A stretch of DNA of 64,000 nt from Parashewanella spongiae (GCF_004358345.1 NZ_CP037952.1:3782001-3846000); one strand, 5' to 3'. Counted from the stretch's first letter, positions 1 to 10,080 are shown. Notes: generated from the sequence alone by a model not told the origin. A program made the numbers and translations.

Positions 1-891
1 GTTGCTATTTACGGACAAGAAGCAACTCCTACAACATTTAAGCTAGCAAAAATGAACCTTGCTATCAGAGGAATTTCTGGAAACCTCGGTGTTGCAGCTA
101 AAGATACATTTGCTAAAGACCAACACGATCTGCTAAAAGCTGATTTTATAATGGCAAACCCACCATTTAATCAGAAAGACTGGCGAGATAGTAGTGAGTT
201 ACTTGATGATAAACGTTGGAGTAGTTTCGATGTCCCTCCTGTAAGTAATGCTAACTATGGTTGGATATTACATATGGTGTCTAAGCTATCCGAAGAAGGT
301 ATTGCTGGATTCATTCTATCAAGTGGGTCTACTTCAGCATCAGGAAATGAATACAAAATACGTAAACAACTGGTCGAAAATAATTTGATTGAGGCAATAA
401 TAACTCTTCCAAGAGATATGTTTTATAACACAGATATAAGTGTAACACTATGGATTATAAACAAAAACAAAGAGTTTAAAGAACATCAAACAGAAGAAGG
501 TATTGTTAACCTTCGAGCGAGAAGCGAAGAAGTTTTATTTATGGACCTTAGAAGGCTTGGCTCTGAATTTGAGAAAAAATATATAGAGCTGACAGAAAAT
601 GATATTAAGGATGTTTCTAGTATTTTTCACAACTGGCAAAGAAATGATCGTTTTGACAATTATAAGAATAAAGTTGAATTCTGCTACTCTGCATCAAAAG
701 AAGAAATCATAAAGAAAGATTACTCTCTTGTTCCTAGTAAATATATTCCTTTTTCAGCTACTGATTCAAAGATCGATTTTGAAACTGAAATGTTAACAAT
801 TCAATCTGAGTTATCTGCATTGATGAAAGAAGAAAAAAAAGCACAAGAAGAATTATTTGAAGCATTTAAAGGAATAGGTTATGAAATCTAG
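1..891 (+). CDS. hsdM: Type I restriction-modification DNA methyltransferase subunit, 3' part
   Basis: This frame is open from the first base, so the gene begins left of the window; about 296 C-terminal residues are visible, roughly 60% of a usual 500-residue HsdM. The adenine methyltransferase catalytic motif NPPF is encoded near 157-168, and the YGQE segment typical of HsdM precedes it. HsdM binds S-adenosylmethionine and methylates adenine at the site chosen by HsdS; with HsdR it forms the restriction complex. The C-terminal region, around 780-870, is charged and probably helical, as expected for contact with HsdS. The stop overlaps the hsdS start by 11 bases, indicating translational coupling in an hsdM-hsdS-hsdR operon. 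Confidence 0.93.
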   Translation, partial: VAIYGQEATPTTFKLAKMNLAIRGISGNLGVAAKDTFAKDQHDLLKADFIMANPPFNQKDWRDSSELLDDKRWSSFDVPPVSNANYGWILHMVSKLSEEGIAGFILSSGSTSASGNEYKIRKQLVENNLIEAIITLPRDMFYNTDISVTLWIINKNKEFKEHQTEEGIVNLRARSEEVLFMDLRRLGSEFEKKYIELTENDIKDVSSIFHNWQRNDRFDNYKNKVEFCYSASKEEIIKKDYSLVPSKYIPFSATDSKIDFETEMLTIQSELSALMKEEKKAQEELFEAFKGIGYEI

Positions 892-1246
892 TCTTATTGG
901 TGAGCTAATCTCGATGGTTGACGAGAAGAATAAAGATCATAGTGTATCAAATCTGCTGGGGATAAATATTTCCAAAAACTTTATGCCATCAATCGCTAAT
1001 TCAACTAATTTAGATTTGACTAAATATAAAGTCATCAAGAAAGGGGTCTTTGCTTGTAATATTATGCACGTTGGTCGTGATGAAAGATTACCGATTTCAC
1101 TCTACAGAGATGATAAACCTGCTTTAGTATCTCCTGCTTATAAAACCTTTAAAGTAATTGACGAAAAATCTGTTTTACCAGAATTTTTAATGATGTTTTT
1201 TCAACGGCGGTGTTTTGCAAGACAGTTGTCACTCTTTGCATGAAAT

Positions 1247-2335
1247 TTAAGCTACATTTTTTTCATCTTTCTCAGTATCGTTTTCATTATCTGGGTTTAA
1301 CATCACATCCCCAGCAGGTTCGCAGTTCCTAACATCACCCGACCAGCGAGATGGATGCTCAGCTTTTGCAGACTTCAATACTTCTTTTCGCTTCATTAAT
1401 ACCAAATTGTCTCTCTCTTCATGCCTCTCTTGAGGGGTGACGTAATTGATCTTGCTGTGTTTATGTTCTTTGTTGTACCACTGTACAAAGCTTTCAACCC
1501 AATCTTGAGCCTCTTCTAAGCTTGCGAAACCTTTCGCCGGCCAGTCTGGGCGGTACTTTAATGTTCTGAATAATGCTTCAGAGTAAGGATTATCATTACT
1601 CACACTTGGGCGACTCAATGATGGTGTAACGCCTAATTCTTCTAGCTTTGCTTTCATAGTAAAAGACTTCATTGGCGCACCATTATCTGAGTGCAAAATC
1701 AGTGGTGTATTAAAGCATTGCTCTCGTAACATCGTCCTCTGTATAAGCTCTGCGGCCTTAATTCCACACTCTTGTTCATGGACTTCATAACCAACTATTT
1801 TTCGGCTGTAAATATCTTCAAACATATACAGATAATAGAACTTACCTTTGATGATCGACGCACAATAAGTGATGTCCCATGACCAAATCTGATTCGGCTT
1901 TGATGCCTTGTAGCTCTTTGGTTTGCTTCTCTTTTTCACTTCTTTTTCTCGGCCTCGACGATTAAGTTGGTTATGTTGCTTTAGCACTCGATAGAAGCTC
2001 GACTCTGACGCAATATAAATCCCTTTATCCAACAAAGACGGAACAATTTGTGACGGTGGCAAACTGGCATATTCATTTTGATTACAGGTATCTAAAATCA
2101 GCTGACGTTCCTGCTCAGACAACTTGCTTTGAGGCTCGGGGCGAACCGAGTCAGGGCGCAAATCTTTTTGAACTTGACCATCTTTATACCAACGGCGATA
2201 GGTTCTTTTGCTCAACGGAACTTCCTTACAAGCAGGTTCTAGTCTCGCACCTGCACGGCACGCTTCTTGGATTAATTCGATAAGTTGCTGCCTTAGATTC
2301 AGTGGCGTTAATTCTCCTCGTTTTCGTCCTCCCAT
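1247..2335 (-). CDS. IS3-family DDE transposase OrfB
   Basis: A 362-residue integrase-core transposase. The catalytic triad is readable: first D in WSWDITY, second D in LHSDNGAPM and E in YSEALFRTLK, with the usual downstream K. An N-terminal helical DNA-binding part (about 1-110) precedes the rve-type catalytic core (about 145-300). It has its own ATG within the end of orfA, so it may be made alone, by reinitiation, or by -1 frameshifting; I could not identify a clear slippery heptamer. It catalyses excision and insertion of the element. Confidence 0.9.
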   Translation of the reverse strand: MGGRKRGELTPLNLRQQLIELIQEACRAGARLEPACKEVPLSKRTYRRWYKDGQVQKDLRPDSVRPEPQSKLSEQERQLILDTCNQNEYASLPPSQIVPSLLDKGIYIASESSFYRVLKQHNQLNRRGREKEVKKRSKPKSYKASKPNQIWSWDITYCASIIKGKFYYLYMFEDIYSRKIVGYEVHEQECGIKAAELIQRTMLREQCFNTPLILHSDNGAPMKSFTMKAKLEELGVTPSLSRPSVSNDNPYSEALFRTLKYRPDWPAKGFASLEEAQDWVESFVQWYNKEHKHSKINYVTPQERHEERDNLVLMKRKEVLKSAKAEHPSRWSGDVRNCEPAGDVMLNPDNENDTEKDEKNVA

Positions 2336-2808
2336 AAGAGGTTGAGCTTTTTTCTTAGCACCAACAAAGCCGTTGTTTCTGCTAAGGCTTTTTCCTTTCG
2401 TCTTAGATCTAATTTCAGTGATTTAATCTCAGATTTGTCGAGTTTAGCCTGTTTTTTTGCTTTTACTTTTTGCGCTGTGCTTGACTGAAAACCACCGAGG
2501 CAATCTTGTTTCCATTGCTTGACTTGCTCTTTAAATATTCCTTTCTCACGACAATACTGATTTAACTGAGATTCAGTCATTATTGCGGTTTCAATGACAA
2601 CAGCTAGCTTTGCTTCGGCTGACCAATTGTCTGTATTTAAGGTTTTCCCTGGCACTGGATGTCCTGCTTCTTTTGCTTTATCTCGCCAATAATACAGGGT
2701 ATGTACAGAAATGCCTTCTTCTCTTGAAATCGCAGCGATTGTCATATTGTGTGGAGGAAGCATTTTACTCAGTACAGCTTCTTTACGTTCAATTGAATAA
2801 TGTGTCAT
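2308..2808 (-). CDS. IS3-family transposase OrfA (helix-turn-helix protein)
   Basis: A 166-residue protein with an N-terminal helix-turn-helix (residues 1-50, TIAAISREEGISVHTLYYWR) and a second predicted DNA-binding helical region near residues 60-105. The C-terminal part is lysine-rich and probably coiled coil, as in OrfA proteins that pair with OrfB. It lies upstream of the DDE gene on the same strand and overlaps it by 28 bases in a different frame, the classic IS3 arrangement. It recognises the element ends. Confidence 0.85.
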   Translation of the reverse strand: MTHYSIERKEAVLSKMLPPHNMTIAAISREEGISVHTLYYWRDKAKEAGHPVPGKTLNTDNWSAEAKLAVVIETAIMTESQLNQYCREKGIFKEQVKQWKQDCLGGFQSSTAQKVKAKKQAKLDKSEIKSLKLDLRRKEKALAETTALLVLRKKLNLLWEDENEEN

Positions 2809-3145
2809 TTAGGTGTCTAACTTCCGCTCCCTAAACAGTTTAAATTGATTAAATTTTAGGAGTGACAACAAGTCTGACACAGGGGGACGGCCAGAGTTTG
2901 ATCGATTAACTTGGTTTTATTGTGATTCCAGTATTCGTGGCGGATTAGATTGGGATCGATTCTGCGAAATTGAAGTTCCGTTACCTCATCTAGATATTCA
3001 AAAAAAGTATGTTGCAATACACCACGCTTTAGAAGTTAGAAAAGAGATAAGTCAACGCTTTGAAGCGATACTTAAACCATTATCTCCTATATTGCTGCGT
3101 GGTGTAGTTGAACAAATGGAAAATGAAAAATAAGAGTTAACTTAA

Positions 3146-6100
3146 ATGAAATTCACAGAAGAAAGGCTGGAACAAGCCATCATTGAACTGCTAGGGAAAG
3201 AAGGTTATCCACATACGTGTGGTTCGGTGCTGGACAGAGCACCCGAAGATGTTTTGATTAAGTCTGATCTTCGTGAATTTCTAGCGAAACGTTATCAAAC
3301 CGATGGCATTACTGCTTATGAAATAGAGCAAATCATCCATAAGCTTGAATACCTTCCTGCTTCGGATCTCTACGATACCAACAAAGCCATTATGAAATTT
3401 ATTTCTGATGGATTTTTGCTAAAGCGTGAAGATGCCAGCCAAAAAGATTTATACATTCAGCTTATTGACTTTTTATCGGTAGCTGAAGGCTCGAATCCTT
3501 CAGATAATAACATCTATCGAATGGTCAACCAGATGGAGATACAAGGCTATGAGCTGCGTATCCCTGATGGCATTCTCTACATTAACGGTTTGCCGCTTGT
3601 GGTGTTTGAATTTAAAAGTGCCATTCGTGAAGAAGCGACCATTTATGATGCATATAAGCAACTAACTACTCGTTATGACCGAGACATCCCAGAGCTATTC
3701 AAATACAACGCCTTGTGTGTAATAAGTGATGGTGTAAATAACAAAATGGGTTCTTACTTTGCCCCGTACGAATTTTACTACTCTTGGCGCAAAATTACGG
3801 GTGAAGAAAAGCTTGATAAGGACGGTATTAATTCACTCTTTACCATGATCAGCGGCTTGTTTAACAAGCAGCGTTTAACCGATGTGATCCGTCATTTTAT
3901 ATACGTACCTGACACCTCAAGCAAACAAGAAAAAATCGTTTGTCGTTATCCTCAGTATTACGCAGCTACAAAGATTTTTACCAATATTAAGCAACATATG
4001 AAACAGGTAGATAACCAAGGTAATTTGATTGATGCTGATGGCTTACGAGATGGTAAAGGTGGTACTTACTTTGGAGCAACAGGCTGTGGCAAGAGCTACA
4101 CAATGTTGTTTTTATCTCGCTTATTGATGAAAGATGTTGAGCTGGGTAGCCCGACCATCATTCTTATTACTGACAGGACTGATTTAGATGATCAGCTTGC
4201 TGGGCAATTTACCAATGCAAAAACTTATGTAGGCGACCAAAACATCATAAGTGTAGAAAGCCGTGCAGAGCTTCGTGAGCAGCTGAAAGGTCGGAAAAGT
4301 GGTGGTGTTTTTTTAACAACCATTCATAAATTCACTGAAGATTTAGCACTACTCACTGAACGAACCAATGTTATTTGTATTTCAGATGAAGCGCACCGTA
4401 GCCAAACCAATTTAGAACAGAAAATTACGGTTACCGAAGATGGCGTAAAAAAGACGTTCGGCTTTGCTAAGTATCTACACGACTCGTTACCAAACGCTAC
4501 TTATGTCGGCTTTACGGGTACACCAATTGACGCAACACTCGATGTATTTGGTGCAGTGGTGGACAGCTATACAATGACAGAATCGGTCTTTGATGAAATT
4601 ACGGTTCGTATTGTTTATGAAGGTCGTGCGGCAAAAGTGCTATTAGATGGCAAGCAACTTGAGCAGATAGAAAAGTATTATAAAGAATGTGAAGAAGCAG
4701 GCACAAACGAATATCAAATTGATAAAAGTAAAAAGACCATGGTCAGTATGTCTACCATACTGGGCGATCCTGATCGTATTAAAGCCATTGCGAAAGATTT
4801 TGTTGAGCATTATGAAAACCGTGTTGAAGAAGGCACGACTCAAAAAGGCAAGGCAATGTTTGTCTGTAGTAGCCGTGAAATTGCTTATCAACTTTTCAAA
4901 CAATTAGTTTTACTTCGCCCTGAATGGGATGAAGTAAAAGTATGCGAGGACGGTGCGACATTATCTGAAAACGATAAGAAAAAAGTTAAGCCGATGGAAC
5001 GAGTTAAAATGATCATGACTCGTGACAAAGACGATGACAAAACGCTTTGGGCGAAGCTTGGCACTAAAGAGCATCGTAAGGAGCTGGATCGTCAATTTAA
5101 AAATGAGAAATCGAACTTCAAAATTGCCATCGTGGTTGATATGTGGCTAACCGGTTTCGATGTGCCATTCCTCGATACCATTTATATTGATAAGCCTCTT
5201 CAGAAACATAATTTGATTCAAACTATTTCTCGAGTAAACCGTAAGTTTGAAAGTAAAGAGAGTGGTCTGGTTGTCGATTATATCGGTATTAAGAAGCAGA
5301 TGAACCTTGCTCTTTCTCAATATACTGGCGGTCAAAAGCAAGACATGGAGGACATTAAACAATCTGTGATTGTGGTGAAAGATCATCTGAGTTTGCTCGA
5401 TGCTTTATTTCATAAGTTCAATTCCATGCCTTATTTTAACGGAACATCATTAGAACAGCTGCACTGTTTAAATGCTTCCGCTGATTATGCTTTGAGAACA
5501 AAAAAGTTTGAAACAACCTTTATGGATTTAACCAAACGCCTTAAGTCGGCTTATGACATTTGCGTAGGCAGTAGCGAGTTAAACCAAGCCCATAAAGATA
5601 AAATTCATTATTACCTAGCAGTTCGTACTATTGTATTCAAGATCACCACTGGGGGCGCACCTGATGTTGATCAAATGAATCGTAAGGTACGAGATTTAGT
5701 TAAAGACGCATTACTTAGCGATGGTGTCGAAGAGATTTTTAAACTTGGTGATGACCATGACGGTGAGATTGATATTTTCGATGAAGATTATCTTGTCAAG
5801 TTAGAGGTGATTAAGCAACCAAATACCAAGCTACAGTTGCTTCAGCAAATGCTTACTAAGGCTATTGGCGAGTTTAAAAAAACCAATAAGGTTAAAGGCA
5901 TAGACTTTACAAAAAAGATGAATGAGCTGGTTGAGAAGTACAATGAGCGCGATGAACAGGATGTGCTTCGCTCTGAGGTAATTAACGACTTTTCTGACGA
6001 AATTATTAATCTATATAATGAACTGCGTGAAGAAATGGCTTCGTTCGGTGAGATGGGAATAGATTTTGAGGAAAAAGCTTTCTTCGACATTCTGATCACA

Positions 6101-6349
6101 TTGGCACAAAAATATGACTTTACCTATCCAGAAGACAAATTGCTGGAGCTCTCCAAAGAAGTAAAAAAAGTAATCGATGATAAGGCTAAATACACCGATT
6201 GGAACAAACGAGAAGACATTAAAGCTGAGCTACATTTTGACTTAATTATCCTTCTTGATGAGTGGGGTTACCCACCAATTGATCGTGATGAAGTGTATAA
6301 AGAAATTTTTGAACAGGCTGAGAATTTTAAAACAAATAGAGCGTCGTAA
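3146..6349 (+). CDS. hsdR: Type I restriction endonuclease subunit R
   Basis: A 1067-residue protein of usual HsdR length. The N-terminal PD-(D/E)xK nuclease is visible as D141 and E155-F-K157 in the segment reading RIPDGILY...VVFEFKSA. The translocating ATPase follows: Walker A GATGCGKS at 310-317, DEAH box at 414-417, and the second RecA-like domain with the helicase motif around QTISRVNR. The C-terminal third is helical and probably docks on HsdM. It lies 12 bases after the hsdS stop, in the same operon. The gene itself is intact, but without HsdS it has no recognition partner unless another S subunit acts in trans. Confidence 0.95.
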   Translation: MKFTEERLEQAIIELLGKEGYPHTCGSVLDRAPEDVLIKSDLREFLAKRYQTDGITAYEIEQIIHKLEYLPASDLYDTNKAIMKFISDGFLLKREDASQKDLYIQLIDFLSVAEGSNPSDNNIYRMVNQMEIQGYELRIPDGILYINGLPLVVFEFKSAIREEATIYDAYKQLTTRYDRDIPELFKYNALCVISDGVNNKMGSYFAPYEFYYSWRKITGEEKLDKDGINSLFTMISGLFNKQRLTDVIRHFIYVPDTSSKQEKIVCRYPQYYAATKIFTNIKQHMKQVDNQGNLIDADGLRDGKGGTYFGATGCGKSYTMLFLSRLLMKDVELGSPTIILITDRTDLDDQLAGQFTNAKTYVGDQNIISVESRAELREQLKGRKSGGVFLTTIHKFTEDLALLTERTNVICISDEAHRSQTNLEQKITVTEDGVKKTFGFAKYLHDSLPNATYVGFTGTPIDATLDVFGAVVDSYTMTESVFDEITVRIVYEGRAAKVLLDGKQLEQIEKYYKECEEAGTNEYQIDKSKKTMVSMSTILGDPDRIKAIAKDFVEHYENRVEEGTTQKGKAMFVCSSREIAYQLFKQLVLLRPEWDEVKVCEDGATLSENDKKKVKPMERVKMIMTRDKDDDKTLWAKLGTKEHRKELDRQFKNEKSNFKIAIVVDMWLTGFDVPFLDTIYIDKPLQKHNLIQTISRVNRKFESKESGLVVDYIGIKKQMNLALSQYTGGQKQDMEDIKQSVIVVKDHLSLLDALFHKFNSMPYFNGTSLEQLHCLNASADYALRTKKFETTFMDLTKRLKSAYDICVGSSELNQAHKDKIHYYLAVRTIVFKITTGGAPDVDQMNRKVRDLVKDALLSDGVEEIFKLGDDHDGEIDIFDEDYLVKLEVIKQPNTKLQLLQQMLTKAIGEFKKTNKVKGIDFTKKMNELVEKYNERDEQDVLRSEVINDFSDEIINLYNELREEMASFGEMGIDFEEKAFFDILITLAQKYDFTYPEDKLLELSKEVKKVIDDKAKYTDWNKREDIKAELHFDLIILLDEWGYPPIDRDEVYKEIFEQAENFKTNRAS

Positions 6350-6370
6350 TCAGTTAAAGGGCAAGGACGA

Positions 6371-8992
6371 ATGATAACTAAAGAAAAACTTAAAACGCTG
6401 ATTTGCGCTGCACTATCTGAAGCGAATTTGACAATAGTTGATGCCGATGTAGATAAGCATTCACTTGAAATACTTCCTAAGTTGGAAAAAATAACAAGTT
6501 ACCCCGATTGGGATGATTCAGCTACTCGCCCTGATACGATGGCAGAAATTGAGTTCATTGTTATTCAATTAAATGACAATGAGAAATTTAAATCTCATTT
6601 AATGCAAACCCTAGTTAAATGTTTAAAGCTAAGTGACAAAGCAAGCCGTCCATGTTGGTTTGTTGGTGCTCATTGGAGTGGTGTTGATCAAACTAAAAAG
6701 TTTCTTGAAGAAGGGATCTGGGAAAATGGTTACGATGAAAGATACATTCAGGAAGTAAACAGTATAAAAGTCGGCGATAGGATTGCTATTAAATCTACTT
6801 ATACCCGAAAAAGAAATCTGCCTTTTGATAATCGAGAGCACACTGTATCTGTTATGGGTATCAAAGCTGTCGGTACAGTTTTAGAAAATAAAAAAGATGG
6901 CAAGGTTGTATCCGTCGTTTGGGATAAAACATATGAAAAGCCAAAAGAATGGTATTTTTATACTGGTAGGCAAACTATATGGAAAATAGAACCAGGAGAA
7001 TGGATCACTGATGCTCTGATTGATTTTACCTTTAATGAAGCTGAACAACAGTATAAGAAATTTACCAATAATAACTTTTGGAAAGAAAGGTTTGGGGATA
7101 TTCCAGAGGTAGATGTTAGATTTAAATGGACAAAATTTTATGAGTCAATTGCAGACTCTTTACTTGAATTTAAAGAAAATAGACAACCTTTAATTGATTT
7201 TGTTCTCAGCGTTGCAGATAAGTTTGAACTTTCATATTTACGAAATAAAGGACTTACAGATATTGACCCGTTGACTGTTATTGGGTTATTCAATCGTGGG
7301 ATAACAAACGAAAATCGAAAAGCTATTGCAAGTGAATTAGCTTCTTTTTTAAAGGTTGACGTTCCTGCACCAGATTCGTTTGAAGCTATACCAATCCTCA
7401 ATAACCAGAGATCTTGCTTTTTTTGGGGCATGGGAAAACGGGATGATGATGTTATCGATGAGCTTTGGACTTTATTCGAAACAGCAATACTTTTTGCTGA
7501 TGAAGAGTCCGGTGTTCAACCTGAAAATTTTGTTTTTAATTACAATACTGTTGCCTCCCATAAAGGAATAAAATGGAACCTTACAATGGGGCTCTACTGG
7601 ATTCGTCCTTGGTTTTATCCTACGTTGGAAAGCCAATCACAAGATTATCTAAAATCTCTTTCTGTAAAACCGCAGTTCACAGGCGTAAAAAAAACTTGTA
7701 CAGGCGATGATTATTTGAGGCTTAGAGAAAATTTGCTACTACGCTTTTCTGAAGATACTTTTCCTGTTCACTCATTCCCTGAACTATCTTTAAACGCTTG
7801 GCAAAAGCCTATTCAAGTTGAGCCTGATTCAACATTAACATGGAAAAAATCAATTTTATCAAGAATCGAAGATTTGTGTAAAAATAAAGAATCTTCTGAA
7901 TTTTCCCGTACTGAATTCTTAGAACTGTACTTTGACGAACTTAGTGATCTATTCCCTGAAAATAATGCAGTTAAATCCACAATTGATAGACATATGCAGA
8001 TTTTGAGAGATGAGGGTGAAATTGAATTCTTAGAAAGAGGAAATTATGAGTGGCTTAGCTATGACTACGTAGAGGTGCCATTGATGGCTATTCCTGCACA
8101 AGCGGCTATCGAATCTTATCACATAGACAGTATTATTAATGATGGCTGCTTTTTAAGTAAACAAATCTTAACCGATGTACTAAGCCGTTTAAGAGACAAG
8201 AAAAACTTAATTCTTCAAGGCCCTCCTGGCACTGGAAAAACTTGGCTGGGAAAACGATTGGCATACGCTTTAATCGGTAAAAAGCAAAAAGCATTTATTA
8301 AGGCAGTACAATTCCACCCTAACTTATCTTATGAGGATTTTGTTAGAGGCTGGCGTCCAACTGGTGATGGCAAACTATCTTTGTGTAATGGTCCATTTAT
8401 GGATTTTATTGAACTTGCACAGCAAAACCCAGCAAATAAATATATTGTTGTCATTGAAGAGATAAATCGTGGTAATCCTGCCCAAATTTTCGGTGAAATG
8501 TTAACCCTTCTTGAAACCGATAAACGAACACCCAGTGAAGCATTAGATTTGAGCTATCGAAAAGAGTCAGATGATCCTGTTTACATTCCTAAAAATCTAT
8601 ATGTAATAGGCACAATGAATATTGCTGATCGGTCTCTAGCATTAGTTGATCTAGCTTTAAGGAGAAGGTTCGCATTTATAAATTTACACCCTTCTTTTGG
8701 TGAGCCTTGGCGAAATTGGGTCAATAATAAAGCTGGTATTGAAAAATCCATTCTAGAAACAATTGAAGCTAGAATAAATTCATTGAACAACGAGATTGCA
8801 ACCGACAGTAGTTTAGGAGCACAGTTTAAAGTTGGTCATAGCTATTTTACACCTAGTGAAGAGATTACTAATCCTGAAAACTGGTTTCAGCAAGTAGTTA
8901 AAACTGAAATTTATCCTTTGCTTGAAGAGTATTGGTACGATAATTTGGAAAAAGCTATTGAACAAAAAGAAGAATTGTTGAAACCGTTATGA
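6371..8992 (+). CDS. mcrB: McrB-like AAA+ GTPase of a modification-dependent restriction system
   Basis: An 873-residue protein. The AAA+ motor is C-terminal: Walker A GPPGTGKT at 617-624, Walker B YIVVIEEINR at 691-700, and the McrB-type GTMNIADRS signature at 747-755. The N-terminal region around residues 94-210 (CWFVGAHWSG..., ending near WKIEPGEW) resembles an EVE/PUA-like domain, which in related proteins reads modified bases; this is inference. The middle part has no fold I recognise. McrB hexamers use GTP to translocate DNA and activate the McrC nuclease. The gene starts 21 bases after hsdR and overlaps mcrC by four bases, so hsd and mcr may be transcribed together. Confidence 0.88.
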   Translation: MITKEKLKTLICAALSEANLTIVDADVDKHSLEILPKLEKITSYPDWDDSATRPDTMAEIEFIVIQLNDNEKFKSHLMQTLVKCLKLSDKASRPCWFVGAHWSGVDQTKKFLEEGIWENGYDERYIQEVNSIKVGDRIAIKSTYTRKRNLPFDNREHTVSVMGIKAVGTVLENKKDGKVVSVVWDKTYEKPKEWYFYTGRQTIWKIEPGEWITDALIDFTFNEAEQQYKKFTNNNFWKERFGDIPEVDVRFKWTKFYESIADSLLEFKENRQPLIDFVLSVADKFELSYLRNKGLTDIDPLTVIGLFNRGITNENRKAIASELASFLKVDVPAPDSFEAIPILNNQRSCFFWGMGKRDDDVIDELWTLFETAILFADEESGVQPENFVFNYNTVASHKGIKWNLTMGLYWIRPWFYPTLESQSQDYLKSLSVKPQFTGVKKTCTGDDYLRLRENLLLRFSEDTFPVHSFPELSLNAWQKPIQVEPDSTLTWKKSILSRIEDLCKNKESSEFSRTEFLELYFDELSDLFPENNAVKSTIDRHMQILRDEGEIEFLERGNYEWLSYDYVEVPLMAIPAQAAIESYHIDSIINDGCFLSKQILTDVLSRLRDKKNLILQGPPGTGKTWLGKRLAYALIGKKQKAFIKAVQFHPNLSYEDFVRGWRPTGDGKLSLCNGPFMDFIELAQQNPANKYIVVIEEINRGNPAQIFGEMLTLLETDKRTPSEALDLSYRKESDDPVYIPKNLYVIGTMNIADRSLALVDLALRRRFAFINLHPSFGEPWRNWVNNKAGIEKSILETIEARINSLNNEIATDSSLGAQFKVGHSYFTPSEEITNPENWFQQVVKTEIYPLLEEYWYDNLEKAIEQKEELLKPL

Positions 8993-10077
8993 AGGTAAAA
9001 GATTCAGAGTCATTTGTTCAATATAGTGCTGGAATTCCAGTTAGAAACCTATGGTTGCTAATGCTTTATGCTTCAGATTTTAAGTACTTAGCATCGGAGT
9101 ATTGTGGTAGTGAATCAATTGATGAGAATGTAGCCGATTTAGTAGCAGATATTCTTTGTTCTCAAGTTGAAACAAGGTTGAAACGAAACCTTACTTTTGG
9201 ATATCGAAGAACATCTGGCGAGTTAACTCGTATAAGAGGGAAAATAAATTCTTTAGAAACTTTTTCCAACCAACTACTTCTTAAAGGAAAAGTAAGCTGT
9301 AATTATGAGGAGCTATCCATTGACACTCCTAGGAACAGGTATATTTGTGCGGCACTCGAAAAAATTTCTAGTTTGGTAACTAAAAAATCAATCAAGTCTC
9401 ATTGCGTTAAGCTAAGAAGACAAATGGTTCACCTTGGAGTTTCCCACCTCTACTCTATTGATTACTCACCTAAAAATGATAGATTTGGTCGACATGAAAA
9501 ATCGGATAAACAAACACTAATTGCAGCAGAGTTAGCTTTTAATCTTGCACTGATTAATGAGTCATCAGGAAACAAAGAATACCCAAGGCCCGATAAGCAG
9601 GAGCACTGGGTTCGGGATTTATTTGAAAAAGCCATATCTGGTTTTTATAAAATGAAGCTAAGCGGTCATTGGAAATTAAAACCAAAGAAAAAAATTCAAT
9701 GGCAAGCAGAAGATAAATCATCAAATATAGATAAATTTTTACCTACAATGGAAGTCGATATTTTTTTGGAGTCTAAATATCTTCAAAAAAGAATTTTTAT
9801 CGATACTAAATTTACAGGTATAACTCGCAAAAATCGCTTTCAACAAGACAGGTTCAAGCGTGACTATATTTTTCAACTCTATTCTTACTTAAGATCACAA
9901 GAGAGTGACAACGACCAATTTAGCTTGAATTCAACCGGAATGTTACTCCACCCGTCAATTGGAGTTAATTTTAATGAACAGGTAACAATACAAGGGCATA
10001 TTATTCGCTTTTGTACCGTGGACTTAACCTTGAGTTCTTCTGAAATACATAAGCAGCTTCTGGCTTTAATTTATTGA
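8989..10077 (+). CDS. mcrC: McrC-like nuclease subunit
   Basis: A 362-residue protein whose start overlaps the mcrB stop (ATGA), as in other mcrBC pairs. The N-terminal RNLWLLMLYASDF segment is characteristic of the McrC family. The PD-(D/E)xK nuclease residues are visible as D257 and D272-T-K274 in a segment ending IDTKFTG, followed by a conserved QLYSY helix. McrC is activated by the McrB ring and cuts DNA near modified sites. The stop codon is followed after three bases by the convergent relaxase gene, so this is the end of the defence block. Confidence 0.88.
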   Translation: MKVKDSESFVQYSAGIPVRNLWLLMLYASDFKYLASEYCGSESIDENVADLVADILCSQVETRLKRNLTFGYRRTSGELTRIRGKINSLETFSNQLLLKGKVSCNYEELSIDTPRNRYICAALEKISSLVTKKSIKSHCVKLRRQMVHLGVSHLYSIDYSPKNDRFGRHEKSDKQTLIAAELAFNLALINESSGNKEYPRPDKQEHWVRDLFEKAISGFYKMKLSGHWKLKPKKKIQWQAEDKSSNIDKFLPTMEVDIFLESKYLQKRIFIDTKFTGITRKNRFQQDRFKRDYIFQLYSYLRSQESDNDQFSLNSTGMLLHPSIGVNFNEQVTIQGHIIRFCTVDLTLSSSEIHKQLLALIY

Positions 10078-10080
10078 TAC

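Larger units (their letters stand above)
1208..2886 (-). mobile_element. IS3-family insertion sequence in hsdS
   Basis: The element is about 1.68 kb and carries two overlapping transposase genes on the minus strand. The flanks show a 4-bp target duplication ACGG at 1204-1207 and 2887-2890. Imperfect terminal inverted repeats share GTTGTCACTC about 12-17 bases in from each end. Removing the element with one ACGG restores the hsdS frame exactly, which fixes the boundaries well. The insertion looks recent because the two halves of hsdS have no other damage. Confidence 0.9.
881..3133 (+). pseudogene. hsdS: Type I specificity subunit, half-size, split by an IS3-family element
   Basis: The 5' part (881-1207, 109 codons) and 3' part (2891-3133, 80 codons plus stop) join in frame once the insertion and one ACGG target copy are removed. 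The join restores the FQRPEFDR stretch that is common at the end of an HsdS target recognition domain, followed by a helical segment (LPHLDIQKKYVAIHHALEVR). The intact protein would be about 189 residues, near half of a normal two-domain HsdS, so it probably had one target recognition domain and worked as a dimer. As it stands the first part ends at 1243 after 11 residues coded by the insertion, so specificity is presumably lost and the complex inactive. Confidence 0.9.
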
